Shown in pieces: positions 36,644-46,994 of a DNA stretch of 64,000 nt. The stretch is from contig NZ_CP022353.1 in NCBI RefSeq assembly GCF_002216685.1, forward strand, positions 1,488,001-1,552,000, written 5' to 3'. Numbering within the stretch: the first letter of the stretch is position 1; the number at the start of each line of letters is the position of its first letter. A program made the position numbers and the translations under genes. The notes beneath the pieces were generated by a model. It saw only the letters and a list, made by a program, of their open reading frames with translations, searched no databases and was not told where the DNA came from. The DNA comes from Vibrio tarriae (GTDB lineage Bacteria > Pseudomonadota > Gammaproteobacteria > Enterobacterales > Vibrionaceae).

Positions 36644-37090
36644 TTATGCACTGAGTTTGTTCACGGCAACCGAATTGATGCAGTAACGCAAACCGCTTGG
36701 CGGTGGCCCATCAGGAAACACATGCCCTAGGTGCGACTCGCAAGTATTACAACGCACTTCCACTCGAGCACGCGCTAAGCGGTGATCCATATGGTAGGAA
36801 ATGGCATTGAATTTGACTGGCTGGGAAAACGAAGGCCAGCCTGTGCCTGAATCAAATTTGGTTGCCGAATCAAATAACAAGGTTTGGCAACCGGCACATT
36901 GGTATAAACCCGGCTCAAACAGCTCACACATCGCATTAGAAAAGGCTCTCTCTGTGCCATGTTGACGCATCACGTAATACTGCTGTTCATCAAGCAAAGT
37001 GCGCCACTCTTCATCACTGCGCGTCACTTCACGCTCTGGCTTAGGATTGCCTTGGTTTGCAAAATCCAACACCTGTTGCCAGTTCAACAT
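36644..37090 (-). CDS. msrB: Peptide methionine (R)-S-oxide reductase MsrB
   Basis: A 148-aa enzyme that repairs oxidised methionine (R form). The zinc-binding CxxC pairs are CAGC and CNTC, the fold motif is DSGTGWPSF, and the catalytic cysteine lies in LRYCINSVAV. The length and start at 37090 are normal. Monocistronic, with its own terminator. Confidence 0.95.
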   Translation of the reverse strand: MLNWQQVLDFANQGNPKPEREVTRSDEEWRTLLDEQQYYVMRQHGTERAFSNAMCELFEPGLYQCAGCQTLLFDSATKFDSGTGWPSFSQPVKFNAISYHMDHRLARARVEVRCNTCESHLGHVFPDGPPPSGLRYCINSVAVNKLSA

Positions 37091-37120
37091 TGCTCTCTCC
37101 TCTTGTTGGACTATTGACTA

Positions 37121-37162
37121 TGCTCAAACGACTTAGTACGGCAGCGTCAAGCGGGAAGAATA
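37121..37162. repeat. Diverged short ERIC-like repeat
   Basis: CTCAAACGACTTAGTACGGC and AGCGTCAAGCGGGAAGAATA keep the layout of the short ERIC copies but differ at many positions. It lies upstream of msrB. Confidence 0.4.
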
Positions 37163-37330
37163 TAGACCGCGGATGCACCAATCTTATTGCATTCAGATCA
37201 CCAAAATACACACCTGCAAAAGCAGCACAGTTCGGGCAATGCTTAGTCAAATTGATCGCCAATTAGTCAAAGCTCTGTTTTTGATAACCATTAGTTATAA
37301 AACATGATTTTTTCTCAGTTTATTTTCGTG

Positions 37331-37344
37331 ATAGCGATCGCTAT
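37331..37344. promoter_or_regulatory. 14-base perfect palindrome upstream of tcyP
   Basis: ATAGCGATCGCTAT is a perfect palindrome about 90 bases before the tcyP start codon, in the 345-base gap that also holds the msrB promoter. It is a possible operator; the regulator is unknown. Confidence 0.35.
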
Positions 37345-37435
37345 ATTCCAAGAAAATCGTTCTCATTTAGGATAGAACAATCGGCTTGCTTTGATGGCCG
37401 TTGTCACTCTCCTTCCCCCTTTTAAGGATTTGCTT

Positions 37436-38809
37436 ATGTCAGTGGTTACCCTTGCAGCACTGGTGATTTTCGCCGGTCTATTGCTCTATCTGTTTGGGCT
37501 ACAGAAAAAAGCCGCCACCCTTTCTCGTCAAGTTTTGTTTGGTTTAGTACTAGGTAGTGCATTTGGTTTGGCACTGCAAGTGGTGCTCGGTGAAGGCCAT
37601 CCTGCTATTCAAGAAACCCTATCTTGGGTTGCTATCGTCGGCAATGGCTACGTGGGTCTACTGAAAATGGTCATCATGCCGCTGGTGCTGGTATCGATGA
37701 TCTCTGCCGTGGTACGTCTGGATAAAAACGGTTCACTGGGCAAAATCTCCAGTCTGACTATCGGTATTTTGCTGGTGACTACTGCGATTTCTGCGCTGAT
37801 CGGTATTCTCATCACTCAAGCATTTGGCCTGACGGCTGAAGGTTTGGTTGAAGGCGCACGGGAAACCGCACGTATTGCAGCACTTGAAAGCCGCGCATCA
37901 ACGGTTGCCGACCTAACGATTCCACAAATTCTGTTGAGCTTTATCCCAACCAACCCCTTTGCCGATTTAACCGGCGCACGTTCAACCTCCATCATCGCGG
38001 TGGTGATTTTCGGCGTGCTCACTGGTATTGCCGCACGCAAAGTGATTGCCGATAAACAAGAGTTAGAAACGCCAATTCGCACTTTTGTTGAAGCGGCACA
38101 AGCGATTGTGATGCGTTTAGTGAAAATGATCATGGCGCTGACACCTTACGGTATCGCCGCGCTGATGGCGAAAGTCGTCGCGACATCCAGTGCTACCGAC
38201 ATTCTGAACTTACTCGGTTTCATTGTGGCTTCTTATGTGGCGATAGCCCTGATGTTTGTGGTGCACGGATTACTGGTTGCTATGGTGGGCGTTAACCCAA
38301 CCCGTTACTTTAAAAACATCTGGCCAGTACTGACTTTTGCCTTCACATCGCGCAGCTCTGCGGCCACGATTCCTCTCAATGTGGAAGCGCAAATCACCAA
38401 ACTGAATGTGCCACCTGCAATTGCTAACCTGTCAGCTTCATTCGGTGCAACGATTGGTCAAAACGGCTGTGCGGGCATTTACCCTGCGATGTTGGCGGTA
38501 ATGGTTGCTCCAACCGTTGGGATTAACCCACTGGACATTCACTTTATCGTGTCGCTGATTGCGATGATCACCATCAGCTCCTTTGGTATTGCAGGTGTGG
38601 GTGGCGGTGCGACCTTCGCAGCCCTGATTGTGCTGCCAGCCATGGGCTTACCTGTCACGATTGCGGCGCTTTTGATTTCTATCGAGCCACTGATTGATAT
38701 GGCGCGTACGGCGCTTAACGTGTCAGGTTCGATGACGGCAGGCACAGTAACGAGCCGTTTGCTTAAAGAGACAAACGAAGAGCTCGAGCCGCAAACTCAG
38801 CAAGCCTAA
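37436..38809 (+). CDS. tcyP: L-cystine transporter TcyP (YdjN), dicarboxylate/cation symporter family
   Basis: A 457-aa membrane protein with about eight to ten helices plus re-entrant loops. The segments [21 protein letters not shown] and [19 protein letters not shown] match E. coli TcyP almost word for word; the serine-rich loop and NxxxD-type segment bind substrate and cation in this fold. I chose the ATG at 37436 ([14 protein letters not shown]), with AAGGA at good spacing, rather than the in-frame ATG at 37391. It imports cystine, relevant to sulfur supply and oxidative stress; msrB next door fits but is on the other strand. Confidence 0.9.
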   Translation: MSVVTLAALVIFAGLLLYLFGLQKKAATLSRQVLFGLVLGSAFGLALQVVLGEGHPAIQETLSWVAIVGNGYVGLLKMVIMPLVLVSMISAVVRLDKNGSLGKISSLTIGILLVTTAISALIGILITQAFGLTAEGLVEGARETARIAALESRASTVADLTIPQILLSFIPTNPFADLTGARSTSIIAVVIFGVLTGIAARKVIADKQELETPIRTFVEAAQAIVMRLVKMIMALTPYGIAALMAKVVATSSATDILNLLGFIVASYVAIALMFVVHGLLVAMVGVNPTRYFKNIWPVLTFAFTSRSSAATIPLNVEAQITKLNVPPAIANLSASFGATIGQNGCAGIYPAMLAVMVAPTVGINPLDIHFIVSLIAMITISSFGIAGVGGGATFAALIVLPAMGLPVTIAALLISIEPLIDMARTALNVSGSMTAGTVTSRLLKETNEELEPQTQQA

Positions 38810-38821
38810 TCTTACCTTGCC

Positions 38822-38850
38822 AAAGCCGATGCCCAGCATCGGCTTTTTTT
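38822..38850 (+). terminator. Terminator of tcyP
   Basis: AAAGCCGATGC (38822-38832) and GCATCGGCTTT (38836-38846) with loop CCA, then a T run to 38850. Confidence 0.9.
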
Positions 38851-38953
38851 GTTGAAAGGCTGAACAAATAATGGGATAGCACAAGGGCAGCAATTGCTAT
38901 GTCAGGGTCAGGATGGTCTAATAACGGCAATTTTTAGCGATTTGGTAAGCCAC

Positions 38954-40378
38954 ATGCAGCAAGAACACCAGCCCACATTCTTCTTCTTTGATTACGAGAC
39001 TTGGGGAGTCAATCCTGCCAAAGATCGTCCTAGTCAGTTTGCGGGTGTGCGTACCGATATGGACTTCAACATCATCGGTGAGCCTTTGGTGATTTACTGT
39101 CAGCTGCCCAACGACTATTTGCCCGCCCCTGAGGCCGCATTGATCACAGGGATCACCCCTCAAAAAGCCAATAGCCAAGGTCTGGCGGAGCCAGAATTTA
39201 TCGCGCGTATTCATGCTGAGCTCTCCACACCCAATACCACCAGCCTTGGCTATAACAGCATACGTTTTGATGATGAAGTGACGCGCTACACCTGCTATCG
39301 CAACTTTATCGACCCCTATGCTTGGAGCTGGCAACACGGCAATTCCCGTTGGGATCTGCTGGATGTGCTTCGCGCGTGTCATGCTTTGCGTCCTGAAGGT
39401 ATCGAGTGGCCGGAAAATGATGATGGCTTTACCAGCTTTAAACTGGAACATCTTTCTGTTGCCAACGGCATTGAGCACAGCAACGCGCACGATGCGATGG
39501 CCGATGTGATTGCCACCATTGAACTGGCGAAAAAAGTCAAAGCCGCGCAGCCGAAATTGTTCGACTACTTCTTCACTATGCGCCACAAACGCAAGCTGAC
39601 AGAACTGATTGATATTGTGAACCAAACTCCGCTGATGCATGTTTCTGGCATGCTTGGGCGTGAGCGCCACTACACTAGCTGGATTGTGCCGATTGCTTGG
39701 CATCCGACCAATCAAAATGCGGTGATTGTGGTGGATTTGGGTAAAGACCCTCAGCCGCTAATGGATCTCGATGCCGAAACGCTGCAAGCGCGTCTCTATA
39801 CGCGGCATGAAGACCTAGCGCCGGATGAGCGACCAGTACCCGTGAAATTGGTGCATCTCAATAAATGCCCCATTCTGGCTCCGGCTAAAACCTTGACCGC
39901 AGAAAATGCACAAAAGATTGGTATTGACCGCGAACAGTGTCTCGCGCACTTGAATGTGATTCGTCAACACCCCGAGATTCGTGAAAAGCTGGTGACTGTA
40001 TTTAGCCAAGAGCGCGAATTTAACCAAGAGAGTGATGTGGATAGCCAACTCTATGCCGGCTTTTTCTCCCCAGCCGATCGCGCGGCAATGGAGATCATCC
40101 GCACTACTGCACCGGAGAATCTGGGCAGCTTAGCGATCCGGGTGGCCGATAAGCGCATTGAACCACTGCTGTTTCGTTATCGTGCGCGCCATTATCCCCA
40201 TACCTTAACCGATGCCGAGCAACGCCGCTGGGCAGCGCATTGCCGTGACTATTTCGAGCGCAATCTAGAAGGTTATATGTTGAATTTGGAAAATCTGGTG
40301 CATGAACATCAAGCTGATCCAAAGAAAATGGCGATTTTAAAATCCGTCTACCATTACGTGGAAAAACTCGCTTGCTAA
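38954..40378 (+). CDS. sbcB: Exodeoxyribonuclease I
   Basis: A 474-aa 3'-5' single-strand DNA exonuclease of the DEDDh family. The exo motifs are FFDYETWG (about 11-18), [13 protein letters not shown] and [10 protein letters not shown]. The SH3-like and C-terminal domains align with E. coli SbcB throughout. I chose the ATG at 38954 ([12 protein letters not shown]); an upstream in-frame ATG at 38894 would add residues outside the family. Roles include recombination and mismatch repair. Confidence 0.95.
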   Translation: MQQEHQPTFFFFDYETWGVNPAKDRPSQFAGVRTDMDFNIIGEPLVIYCQLPNDYLPAPEAALITGITPQKANSQGLAEPEFIARIHAELSTPNTTSLGYNSIRFDDEVTRYTCYRNFIDPYAWSWQHGNSRWDLLDVLRACHALRPEGIEWPENDDGFTSFKLEHLSVANGIEHSNAHDAMADVIATIELAKKVKAAQPKLFDYFFTMRHKRKLTELIDIVNQTPLMHVSGMLGRERHYTSWIVPIAWHPTNQNAVIVVDLGKDPQPLMDLDAETLQARLYTRHEDLAPDERPVPVKLVHLNKCPILAPAKTLTAENAQKIGIDREQCLAHLNVIRQHPEIREKLVTVFSQEREFNQESDVDSQLYAGFFSPADRAAMEIIRTTAPENLGSLAIRVADKRIEPLLFRYRARHYPHTLTDAEQRRWAAHCRDYFERNLEGYMLNLENLVHEHQADPKKMAILKSVYHYVEKLAC

Positions 40379-40409
40379 CATCGTTTATTTTTACTTGCTG
40401 ATTTTATTG

Positions 40410-40784
40410 ATGATAAAAAAAATAGCTCAATACTGTGTCTCCATGGGACTGATTTTTCTCTGTCTGTTGGCGGGCATCAACTTACAAACTTGGTTAGGCA
40501 TTGCTATTCCCGGCAGCATTATTGGGTTACTGATCCTATTTGGCCTGATGGCCAGCGGTTTAGTGCCTGTCGAATGGGTCAAGCCCAGTGCCACCCTGTT
40601 TATTCGTTACATGATTTTACTGTTCGTCCCTATCAGTGTCGGCTTGATGGTGCACTTCGATACGCTACTGGCAAACCTCGCCCCGATCCTCGCTAGCGCT
40701 ATCGGCGGTACCTTAATTGTCATGGTGACACTGGGACTGATACTGGATCGAATGCTCAAGAAGGGGAAAAAGTCATGTGGCTGA
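40410..40784 (+). CDS. lrgA: LrgA/CidA-family membrane protein
   Basis: A 124-aa protein with four membrane helices and the family stretch [18 protein letters not shown]. LrgA/CidA proteins are holin-like and pair with LrgB; in several bacteria they affect autolysis or pyruvate and overflow-metabolite movement. The ATG at 40410 (MIKKIAQYC) lacks a clear ribosome-binding site. It overlaps lrgB by ten bases. Confidence 0.85.
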
Positions 40785-41449
40785 TCATCACACTTGGGGT
40801 ATTTTTCGTCGCCCGTTGGGTGGCTCAAAAATGCAATACCCCACTGGCCAATCCGCTTCTGATCAGTATTGGCATACTTATTCCACTGCTGACTTACCTC
40901 AAAGTACCTTTTGAGACTTACTACGCTGATAATCAGTGGTTGAGTTATCTACTCCAACCAGCGGTTGTTGCTTTGGCTTATCCACTTTATGAGCAGTTGC
41001 CACAAATTCGTGCCAACTGGCGAATTATCGCTTTGGCTTGTGGCGTGGGCAGTGTGATGTCGATGATCACCGCCAGTTTGATAGCCGTAAACATGGGGGC
41101 AGATATAGAGCTGATTGCCGCCTTGATGGGAAAATCAGTGACAACGCCGATCGCGATGGAAGTGGCGCGCCAGTTGGGCGGCGAGCCCGCGATTGCTGCG
41201 ATTTTGGTACTACTCGTCGGGCTATTTGGTGCCATTCTTGCCTACCCGATTTACAAACTGCTCAATATTACTCATCCCATCGCCAAAGGGCTGACCATGG
41301 GTACGGTATCCCATGCCCTCGGCACAGCCACGTGCGCTGAGAAAGATCCTCGCGACGCCGCGTTCAGCTCACTAGCCCTTGTCGTGTGTGGTGTTATCAC
41401 ATCTGTCTTAGCGCCAAGTCTGTTTGCTTTCGCACTTTGGCTTCAATAA
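40775..41449 (+). CDS. lrgB: LrgB-family membrane protein
   Basis: A 224-aa membrane protein. [20 protein letters not shown] and [14 protein letters not shown] are the conserved LrgB/YohK core. It forms a functional pair with LrgA. AAGGGG precedes its ATG within lrgA, and the two genes are translationally coupled. The lrgAB-cdd order recalls yohJ-yohK-cdd of E. coli. Confidence 0.9.
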
Positions 41450-41458
41450 TTTCATTTC

Positions 41459-41511
41459 GAGTGGCGTCACATCTCATACGCTTGCAATCGTTATCATGTG
41501 TGACGTCACTC
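41459..41511. promoter_or_regulatory. Long inverted repeat in the lrgB-cdd gap
   Basis: GAGTGGCGTCACA (41459-41471) and TGTGACGTCACTC (41499-41511) form a 13-base stem with one G-T pair and a 27-base loop. No T tract follows on the plus strand. The left arm (TTCGA-GTGGCG-TCACA) is also a weak CRP-like sequence. It may be a CRP/CytR-type operator region for cdd or an mRNA 3' end for lrgB. Confidence 0.45.
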
Positions 41512-41547
41512 TAATAATGAAACATAAAAATAAATTACATAACTTAA

Positions 41548-41563
41548 TGTGACGCCTATCACC
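41548..41563. promoter_or_regulatory. CRP site upstream of cdd
   Basis: TGTGA-CGCCTA-TCACC matches TGTGA-N6-TCACA in nine of ten positions, about 56 bases before the cdd start codon. In E. coli cdd is controlled by CRP and CytR; this site supports similar control. Confidence 0.65.
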
Positions 41564-41618
41564 TTATAAAATCTCGCATTACCTAAAATAGGATTCCATG
41601 CAATGAAAAGGAATCACT

Positions 41619-42506
41619 ATGAGAAACCGTATTGAACAAGCATTACAACAAATGCCTGCTTCTTTTGCCCCATATTTACGTGAATTGGTGTTGGCCAAGG
41701 ATTTCGATGCCACTTTCTCTGCCGAGCAGTATCAGCAGCTTTTGACCCTTTCGGGTCTGGAAGATGCCGATTTGCGCGTCGCGCTGTTACCTATCGCTGC
41801 CGCTTACTCGTATGCCCCAATCTCTGAATTTTATGTCGGTGCGATTGTACGTGGCATCTCCGGCCGCCTCTATCTTGGCGCCAATATGGAATTTACTGGT
41901 GCGCAGCTTGGGCAAACCGTACATGCTGAACAGTGCGCCATTAGCCATGCGTGGATGAAAGGTGAAAAAGGGGTGCCAGACATCACCATCAACTTTAGCC
42001 CTTGCGGCCATTGCCGCCAGTTTATGAATGAACTGACCACCGCGTCTTCGCTGAAAATTCAACTGCCCAAGCGTGCTGCCAAAACTTTGCAAGAGTACCT
42101 CCCTGAGTCGTTTGGCCCTGCCGATCTCGGCATTGATTCTGGCCTGATGAGCCCAGTCAATCATGGTAAAACCAGTGACGATGATGAAGAGCTTATCCAG
42201 CAAGCCCTGCGCGCGATGAACATCAGCCACTCGCCTTATACCCAAAACTTCAGTGGTGTGGCACTGAAAATGCGCAGTGGTGCGATTTACCTTGGCGCGT
42301 ATGCCGAAAATGCAGCATTTAACCCAAGTTTGCCACCGCTACAAGTTGCCTTAGCACAAGCGATGATGATGGGTGAATCATTCGAGGATATTGAAGCCGC
42401 CGCTCTGGTAGAGAGTGCAACCGGCAAAATCAGCCATCTTGCCGATACTCAAGCAACGCTGGAAGTGATCAATCCCGATATCCCACTTTCTTATCTCTCA
42501 CTGTAA
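41619..42506 (+). CDS. cdd: Cytidine deaminase
   Basis: A 295-aa enzyme of the long, E. coli-type family (a catalytic and a degenerate core domain). The active site includes [11 protein letters not shown] (His and catalytic Glu, about 104-114) and PCGHC (zinc cysteines). It deaminates cytidine and deoxycytidine to uridine forms for pyrimidine salvage. AAAAGGAAT precedes the ATG. A CRP-type site lies upstream. Confidence 0.95.
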   Translation: MRNRIEQALQQMPASFAPYLRELVLAKDFDATFSAEQYQQLLTLSGLEDADLRVALLPIAAAYSYAPISEFYVGAIVRGISGRLYLGANMEFTGAQLGQTVHAEQCAISHAWMKGEKGVPDITINFSPCGHCRQFMNELTTASSLKIQLPKRAAKTLQEYLPESFGPADLGIDSGLMSPVNHGKTSDDDEELIQQALRAMNISHSPYTQNFSGVALKMRSGAIYLGAYAENAAFNPSLPPLQVALAQAMMMGESFEDIEAAALVESATGKISHLADTQATLEVINPDIPLSYLSL

Positions 42507-42513
42507 ACCGAAT

Positions 42514-42534
42514 GAAGAGGCCATTGGCCTCTTC
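42514..42534 (+). terminator. Terminator of cdd
   Basis: GAAGAGGCCA and TGGCCTCTTC form a ten-base perfect inverted repeat followed by ACTTTTT. Confidence 0.8.
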
Positions 42535-42664
42535 ACTTTTTGGTACTAGCTCTCTTAGTCCACATCTTGCTAAAGATGTCGCGCGCACACTTTTCCATCA
42601 CCTACCATGACGTTCTGAATAAAGCCTGATAACTTGCGCTTTTTACACGTATCTCTCGCAAGCT

Positions 42665-43540
42665 ATGTTTGAACAAATCATTGCCATTCTCTTTCCTGTG
42701 ATGAGCTTAGTCTTGATTGGCTATTTGATTGGTCTCTGGCTCAAACCCGATTTTCGCCCGATCAATCGCATCAATATGGAGGCCTTTGTGCCTGCGTTGG
42801 TGTTTTCTTCACTGGTCAACATGCCACTGGATACGCAGCAAACACCTCTGTTGCTTGCCGCTCTTGTCGCGGTATTGCTGCCCGGTATTTTAATGCTCTT
42901 GATATGTCGTTTGGGTCGTTGGTCATTTAAAACATGGGCTCCACTGCACATGTTTCGCAATAGCGGTAATTTAGCGATTCCTCTGTTTACTTATACGTTT
43001 GGCGAAACCGCGCTCCCCTCTGCCGTATTGCTGTTTGTGGTTTCTATGTGTCTGCACATTAGCTTAGGGGTAGCCATGCTGAGCAAAGGTAGCGTGTTAA
43101 AAACCGTACTCAGCGCTCCGGTCTTTTTAGCATCCTCACTGGCTTTACTGCTCAATCTAAGCGGAGTCTCTATCTGGTCCCCCTTGTACAACGCCACTGC
43201 TTTACTTGGGCAAGCCGCCGTTCCTGTGATGCTGCTTTCACTCGGCTCACAAATGATCAACCTGCGCTTAGCCGGACTCAAAGTTGGCCTTGTTTCAACG
43301 GCACAATCTCTGCTCACCGGAGCCTGCGCGTTTGCGCTGATTTACTTTTTCATTCCACTGCCTCCCTTACAACTGCAAATGATGGTGCTGTTTACCATGT
43401 TGCCCCCCGCAGTGATGAATTATCTGTTCGCCGAGCGTTATCACATCGAGCCTACTCAGGTTGCGGCTATGGTGTTGTTTGGTAATTTCTTCAGCTTATT
43501 AAGCCTGCCCATATTACTGTTTATCGCTCTTTCACTCTGA
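42665..43540 (+). CDS. AEC-family (auxin efflux carrier-like) transporter
   Basis: A 291-aa membrane protein with about ten helices in two five-helix halves, matching the AEC family (MFRNSGNLAIPLFTYTFGE and MLPPAVMNYLFAERY). Bacterial members carry malate, other organic acids or unknown solutes; the substrate cannot be told from sequence. The ATG at 42665 has no clear ribosome-binding site. It stands alone between cdd and purT. Confidence 0.82.
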   Translation: MFEQIIAILFPVMSLVLIGYLIGLWLKPDFRPINRINMEAFVPALVFSSLVNMPLDTQQTPLLLAALVAVLLPGILMLLICRLGRWSFKTWAPLHMFRNSGNLAIPLFTYTFGETALPSAVLLFVVSMCLHISLGVAMLSKGSVLKTVLSAPVFLASSLALLLNLSGVSIWSPLYNATALLGQAAVPVMLLSLGSQMINLRLAGLKVGLVSTAQSLLTGACAFALIYFFIPLPPLQLQMMVLFTMLPPAVMNYLFAERYHIEPTQVAAMVLFGNFFSLLSLPILLFIALSL

Positions 43541-43607
43541 TCCTGTTCGCCATAAAACTGTCATAAACTTGACCCGAATACGGGGTAATCTGACTGGCTA
43601 CAGCGGG

Positions 43608-43623
43608 AAGCAAACGTTTTCTT
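43608..43623. promoter_or_regulatory. PurR box upstream of purT
   Basis: AAGCAAACGTTTTCTT matches the PurR operator (ANGCAAACGTTTNCNT). It lies 71-86 bases before the purT start codon. PurR represses purine synthesis genes, including purT in E. coli, when hypoxanthine or guanine is available. Confidence 0.75.
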
Positions 43624-43693
43624 TTGTGCTTTGTTCCAGTATCATGGCCGCTGTTTTTTGCTAATGTTGACTGAATGACTATAAGGATTGTCT

Positions 43694-44869
43694 ATGTTTG
43701 GGACAGCGACTCGGGATAACGCAACGCGAGTACTTTTGCTTGGCTCTGGTGAACTTGGTAAGGAAGTCGCGATTGAGTGTCAGCGCCTTGGCCTCGAAGT
43801 CATCGCCTGTGATCGTTACGCTGATGCGCCTGCCATGCAGGTCGCCCATCGCAGCCACGTGTTTGATATGCTCGATGCCGATGCACTACAACAAGTGATT
43901 GATTTAGAAAAGCCACATTTCGTGGTTCCAGAAATTGAAGCGATTGCTACCAGCAAGTTAGTGGAGTTAGAAGCGCAAGGCTTAAACGTTGTACCTACCG
44001 CCAATGCAACTCGACTCACCATGAACCGTGAAGGCATTCGCCGTTTAGCCGCCGAAGAGTTAGGGCTGCCCACTTCCGCGTATCAATTCGCAGACAGCTA
44101 TGAGAGCTTTGCCGCGGCAGTAGAAACCATTGGTTTACCTTGTGTCTGTAAGCCTGTGATGAGTTCATCGGGCAAAGGCCAAAGTGTTATTCGCACACCA
44201 GAGCAGATTGAAGCGGCTTGGCAATACGCTCAACAAGGTGGACGCAGTGGCGCTGGCCGAGTGATTGTGGAAGGCTTCGTGGATTTTGATTACGAAATCA
44301 CACTGCTGACCGTACGCGCTGTGGATGGCGTCCATTTCTGCGCTCCAATTGGCCATCGCCAAGAAGATGGCGATTACCGCGAGTCATGGCAACCACAAGT
44401 GATGTCAGAAAATGCCATTAAAGCGGCTGAATATGTGGCAGAACAGGTGGTTAACGCGCTTGGTGGTTATGGATTGTTTGGGGTTGAACTGTTTGTGAAA
44501 GGTGACAAGGTCATCTTCAATGAAGTTTCCCCTCGCCCACACGATACCGGAATGGTGACGCTCATTTCTCAAGAGCTCTCTGAATTCGCTTTGCATGTGC
44601 GCGCGTTTACCGGTCTACCGATTGGTCAAATCGTGCAATATGGCCCATCAGCTTCTGCGGCGATCCTCGGCCAAGGCCAGTCACAGAACATCCAGTTCAG
44701 TGCGCTTGATGACGCCCTAAGCATTCCTCACACCCAAGTGCGCTTATTTGGCAAGCCAGATATTGCGGGTCGTCGTCGCTTAGGTGTTGCCCTGAGCCGA
44801 GGAAAAACGACGCAAGAAGCCACTGATCGCGCGATTGAGTGTGCGAAAGCTGTAAAGATTCATTACTAA
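43694..44869 (+). CDS. purT: Formate-dependent phosphoribosylglycinamide formyltransferase PurT
   Basis: A 391-aa ATP-grasp enzyme that makes formyl-GAR from formate, ATP and GAR, replacing the folate-dependent PurN step. [20 protein letters not shown] starts the preATP-grasp domain; SSSGKGQS is the flexible ATP loop and [14 protein letters not shown] the metal and phosphate site. The ATG at 43694 follows AAGGATTG. The use of formate fits an organism that produces formate during anaerobic growth. Confidence 0.96.
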   Translation: MFGTATRDNATRVLLLGSGELGKEVAIECQRLGLEVIACDRYADAPAMQVAHRSHVFDMLDADALQQVIDLEKPHFVVPEIEAIATSKLVELEAQGLNVVPTANATRLTMNREGIRRLAAEELGLPTSAYQFADSYESFAAAVETIGLPCVCKPVMSSSGKGQSVIRTPEQIEAAWQYAQQGGRSGAGRVIVEGFVDFDYEITLLTVRAVDGVHFCAPIGHRQEDGDYRESWQPQVMSENAIKAAEYVAEQVVNALGGYGLFGVELFVKGDKVIFNEVSPRPHDTGMVTLISQELSEFALHVRAFTGLPIGQIVQYGPSASAAILGQGQSQNIQFSALDDALSIPHTQVRLFGKPDIAGRRRLGVALSRGKTTQEATDRAIECAKAVKIHY

Positions 44870-44900
44870 TTCAGCTCTTTATCTTTATCAGCACTATCAG

Positions 44901-44926
44901 AAAGCGCGCTCATTCAGCGCGCTTTT
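44901..44926 (+). terminator. Terminator of purT
   Basis: AAAGCGCGCT and AGCGCGCTTT with loop CATTC, followed by more T residues. Confidence 0.88.
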
Positions 44927-44961
44927 TTCATTTCTACTTAGTGGAGTTCAAAGAGTCAGAG

Positions 44962-45618
44962 TCACTCGCTTTTCTCAATCACCCAAACTTCTTCGGCAAA
45001 GCGGCTTAAGCCCGCTTGTGTACGCTTATTCAGATGCGGATCTATGCCCGTATCTTGGTAAACTCTGCGCACCTCACACCCCATAAACAAGGTGCGAATT
45101 TCCGCTTCAGGAACCGAAAATGGCGGCCCTGACAACTCAGTTTGCACATAATCCATACTGACCAGCAAAATGCGCCCACCCGGTTTAAGCAGTTGCAACA
45201 CGCGCTGCGCGTACTCTGCGCGCATCTCTTCCGGCAATGCCACTAGCGCTGCACGATCATAAACTAAGTCCACCGATTCAACAGGAGCTGTGAAGAAATC
45301 GCCGGTAAAAAGCGTAAGCTCATCAAACTGATACAGTTCATGTTGCGCATTGAGTCGGGTCACTGTCGGGGTATAGAAATGCTCGGCAAAGAAAGAACGT
45401 ACCGCGATTTGACTCAGTTCAACCCCTTGAACACTGTCATGCTGATTTGCCAGCCAAATCAGATCTTCACTCTTACCACACAAAGGGACGAGCACTTTTT
45501 CACTGCGTTTAGGGGCAAGATCAGACCAAAAGCGGATCAATAGCGGGTTCACGTCTTCAAGGTGAAAACCAATCTGGTTCGCCGCCCATTTGTTATGCCA
45601 AAACTCAGGATCTCGCAT
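44962..45618 (-). CDS. tpm: Thiopurine S-methyltransferase (TPMT) family
   Basis: A 218-aa SAM-dependent methyltransferase. The N-terminus [27 protein letters not shown] and [19 protein letters not shown] are characteristic of bacterial TPMTs, which methylate thiopurines and have been linked to selenium and tellurium volatilisation. AAAAGGAG precedes the ATG. Convergent with purT; no partner gene on its strand. Confidence 0.93.
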   Translation of the reverse strand: MRDPEFWHNKWAANQIGFHLEDVNPLLIRFWSDLAPKRSEKVLVPLCGKSEDLIWLANQHDSVQGVELSQIAVRSFFAEHFYTPTVTRLNAQHELYQFDELTLFTGDFFTAPVESVDLVYDRAALVALPEEMRAEYAQRVLQLLKPGGRILLVSMDYVQTELSGPPFSVPEAEIRTLFMGCEVRRVYQDTGIDPHLNKRTQAGLSRFAEEVWVIEKSE

Positions 45619-45770
45619 CTTCTACTCCTTTTCATTTGCTGCCACCAAGAGTAGCGGATCTTCTGCTCCCGCGGTAGCACGAATTTGTCCCTCCCCATCT
45701 GTTCGACGGTTACATTTCTTTACCTAAGGCTTTGGAACTCCATCGAAAACTCGAAGTCTGAATGAATGCC

Positions 45771-45912
45771 TATGTTCTTTCCAAACGATTTGAAGTTGCA
45801 GAACCTGAAATGGCAGATAGGCGCAGATGAGTGAATTCCAATAAACACAGACAGACTATGTGATTGGTGTGCGCGAACATCGCCTTTGCAGCTTCAAATA
45901 GGAAGAAGATAT
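45771..45912. repeat. Diverged ERIC repeat of about 140 bp
   Basis: Both ends (TTCCAAACGATTTGAAGTTG and GCAGCTTCAAATAGGAAGAA) and the central TATGTGATTGGTGTGCGCGAA are recognisable against the full ERIC at 32986, with more changes. It fills much of the 468-base gap between tpm and relV, which holds no gene. Confidence 0.75.
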
Positions 45913-46086
45913 GTGATGGATAACAAATTCTTACAACTGAAAATCCAGATTGAATTGGAAAAGGAACAACAAGGCCCAATTGATCATAGTGAGCAGAAAG
46001 GAACACTAAACCCACTTTGATTGCACTGTCAGAAAACGCCTTCTAGGTCTACTTTTTGACTGAACAGCGCAAGCTAAGGAGAGTGA

Positions 46087-46866
46087 ATGAGTCTATTGCT
46101 ACGTACCACAGCCTTAATGTTATTGCTGCTGAGCCGTGCTCCTGCCATGGCGGCTGTGCCATTAACCACCAATTCAACGGAAGATAACCGCGAAGAGTCA
46201 CAACAAAACGAAGTCAGCTCTAAGCTGTTTCGTCATAGCTTAAGTGGTTTGTACGGTATCGCTAACCAAAATTATCCTATTGTCCAGCCTTATCAAGATT
46301 TTGATGTGCTATACAGTAAAGCACATCAAGCGCAAATCGAGCTAGAAACTCTGTGCAAAAGCACCGCCCTCTTGACCCATACTCAAGCCTACTTTGCTGG
46401 CACAAAATCTCGTCAGCGTGCTTTAGAAAAGGTTGAGTTAGAGTTAGATGGTCAGGCCGAACGTATTACCGATTTAGCCCGAGCTACCATAGTGACGAAT
46501 GATGTGGCGAGTCTCGTCACCGCTTATGAGACATTAAGTCGAGAAGCGACCGTCGTAAAAGTGAAAAACCGCTTCAAGAATCCAGCAGAATCTGGTTATC
46601 GCGATCTTAACGTTTTAGTTCAGCTACCTAAAACAGGGATTATTGCTGAGGTTCAGTTGCATTTAGCGGCGATTGCGCAAGTAAAAAGTGGTGCAGAGCA
46701 TGAGCTGTATGAGCAGATCCAAACCATTGAGCGCACCGCGCGCCAAGAGCAACGTGAGTTAACCGAATGGGAAAATGCGCAAATTGCCAAGATGCGCTCA
46801 ACCTCACGCGATCTCTATCAACAAGCGTGGCAGCCTTACATCACAACGCACATTCAAGCGGCATAA
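46087..46866 (+). CDS. relV: Small alarmone synthetase RelV
   Basis: A 259-aa protein of the RelA/SpoT synthetase superfamily without a hydrolase domain. The synthetase region spans about 75-200: GTKSRQRALEK with Lys107, RITDLARATIV with Asp129 and Arg132, Leu150, and IIAEVQLH with Glu188. As I recall, residues with exactly this numbering were found essential in V. cholerae RelV, which makes ppGpp and pppGpp when RelA and SpoT are absent. AAGGAG precedes the ATG. The N-terminal 23 residues (LLLRTTALMLLLLSRAPAMA) look like a Sec signal or membrane anchor, odd for an enzyme using cytoplasmic ATP and GTP. Confidence 0.92.
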   Translation: MSLLLRTTALMLLLLSRAPAMAAVPLTTNSTEDNREESQQNEVSSKLFRHSLSGLYGIANQNYPIVQPYQDFDVLYSKAHQAQIELETLCKSTALLTHTQAYFAGTKSRQRALEKVELELDGQAERITDLARATIVTNDVASLVTAYETLSREATVVKVKNRFKNPAESGYRDLNVLVQLPKTGIIAEVQLHLAAIAQVKSGAEHELYEQIQTIERTARQEQRELTEWENAQIAKMRSTSRDLYQQAWQPYITTHIQAA

Positions 46867-46906
46867 ATACCCGACCCAAGCCGCTTCGGACAGCACAAAC
46901 AAAACA

Positions 46907-46936
46907 CGCAGCCTAGACATCTCGGTTGCGTTTTTT
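46907..46936 (+). terminator. Terminator of relV
   Basis: CGCAGCC (46907-46913) and GGTTGCG (46924-46930) with one G-T pair, then T6. Confidence 0.75.
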
Positions 46937-46959
46937 ATTGAAATGGGGATAAAGCAAAA

Positions 46960-46983
46960 AGACCACGCTCATCGGCGTGGTCT
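46960..46983 (-). terminator. Terminator of ihfA
   Basis: AGACCACGC and GCGTGGTCT with a six-base loop; the A5 before it gives a T tract on the minus strand, 12 bases past the ihfA stop. Confidence 0.85.
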
Positions 46984-46994
46984 ATTGCTCGGTC

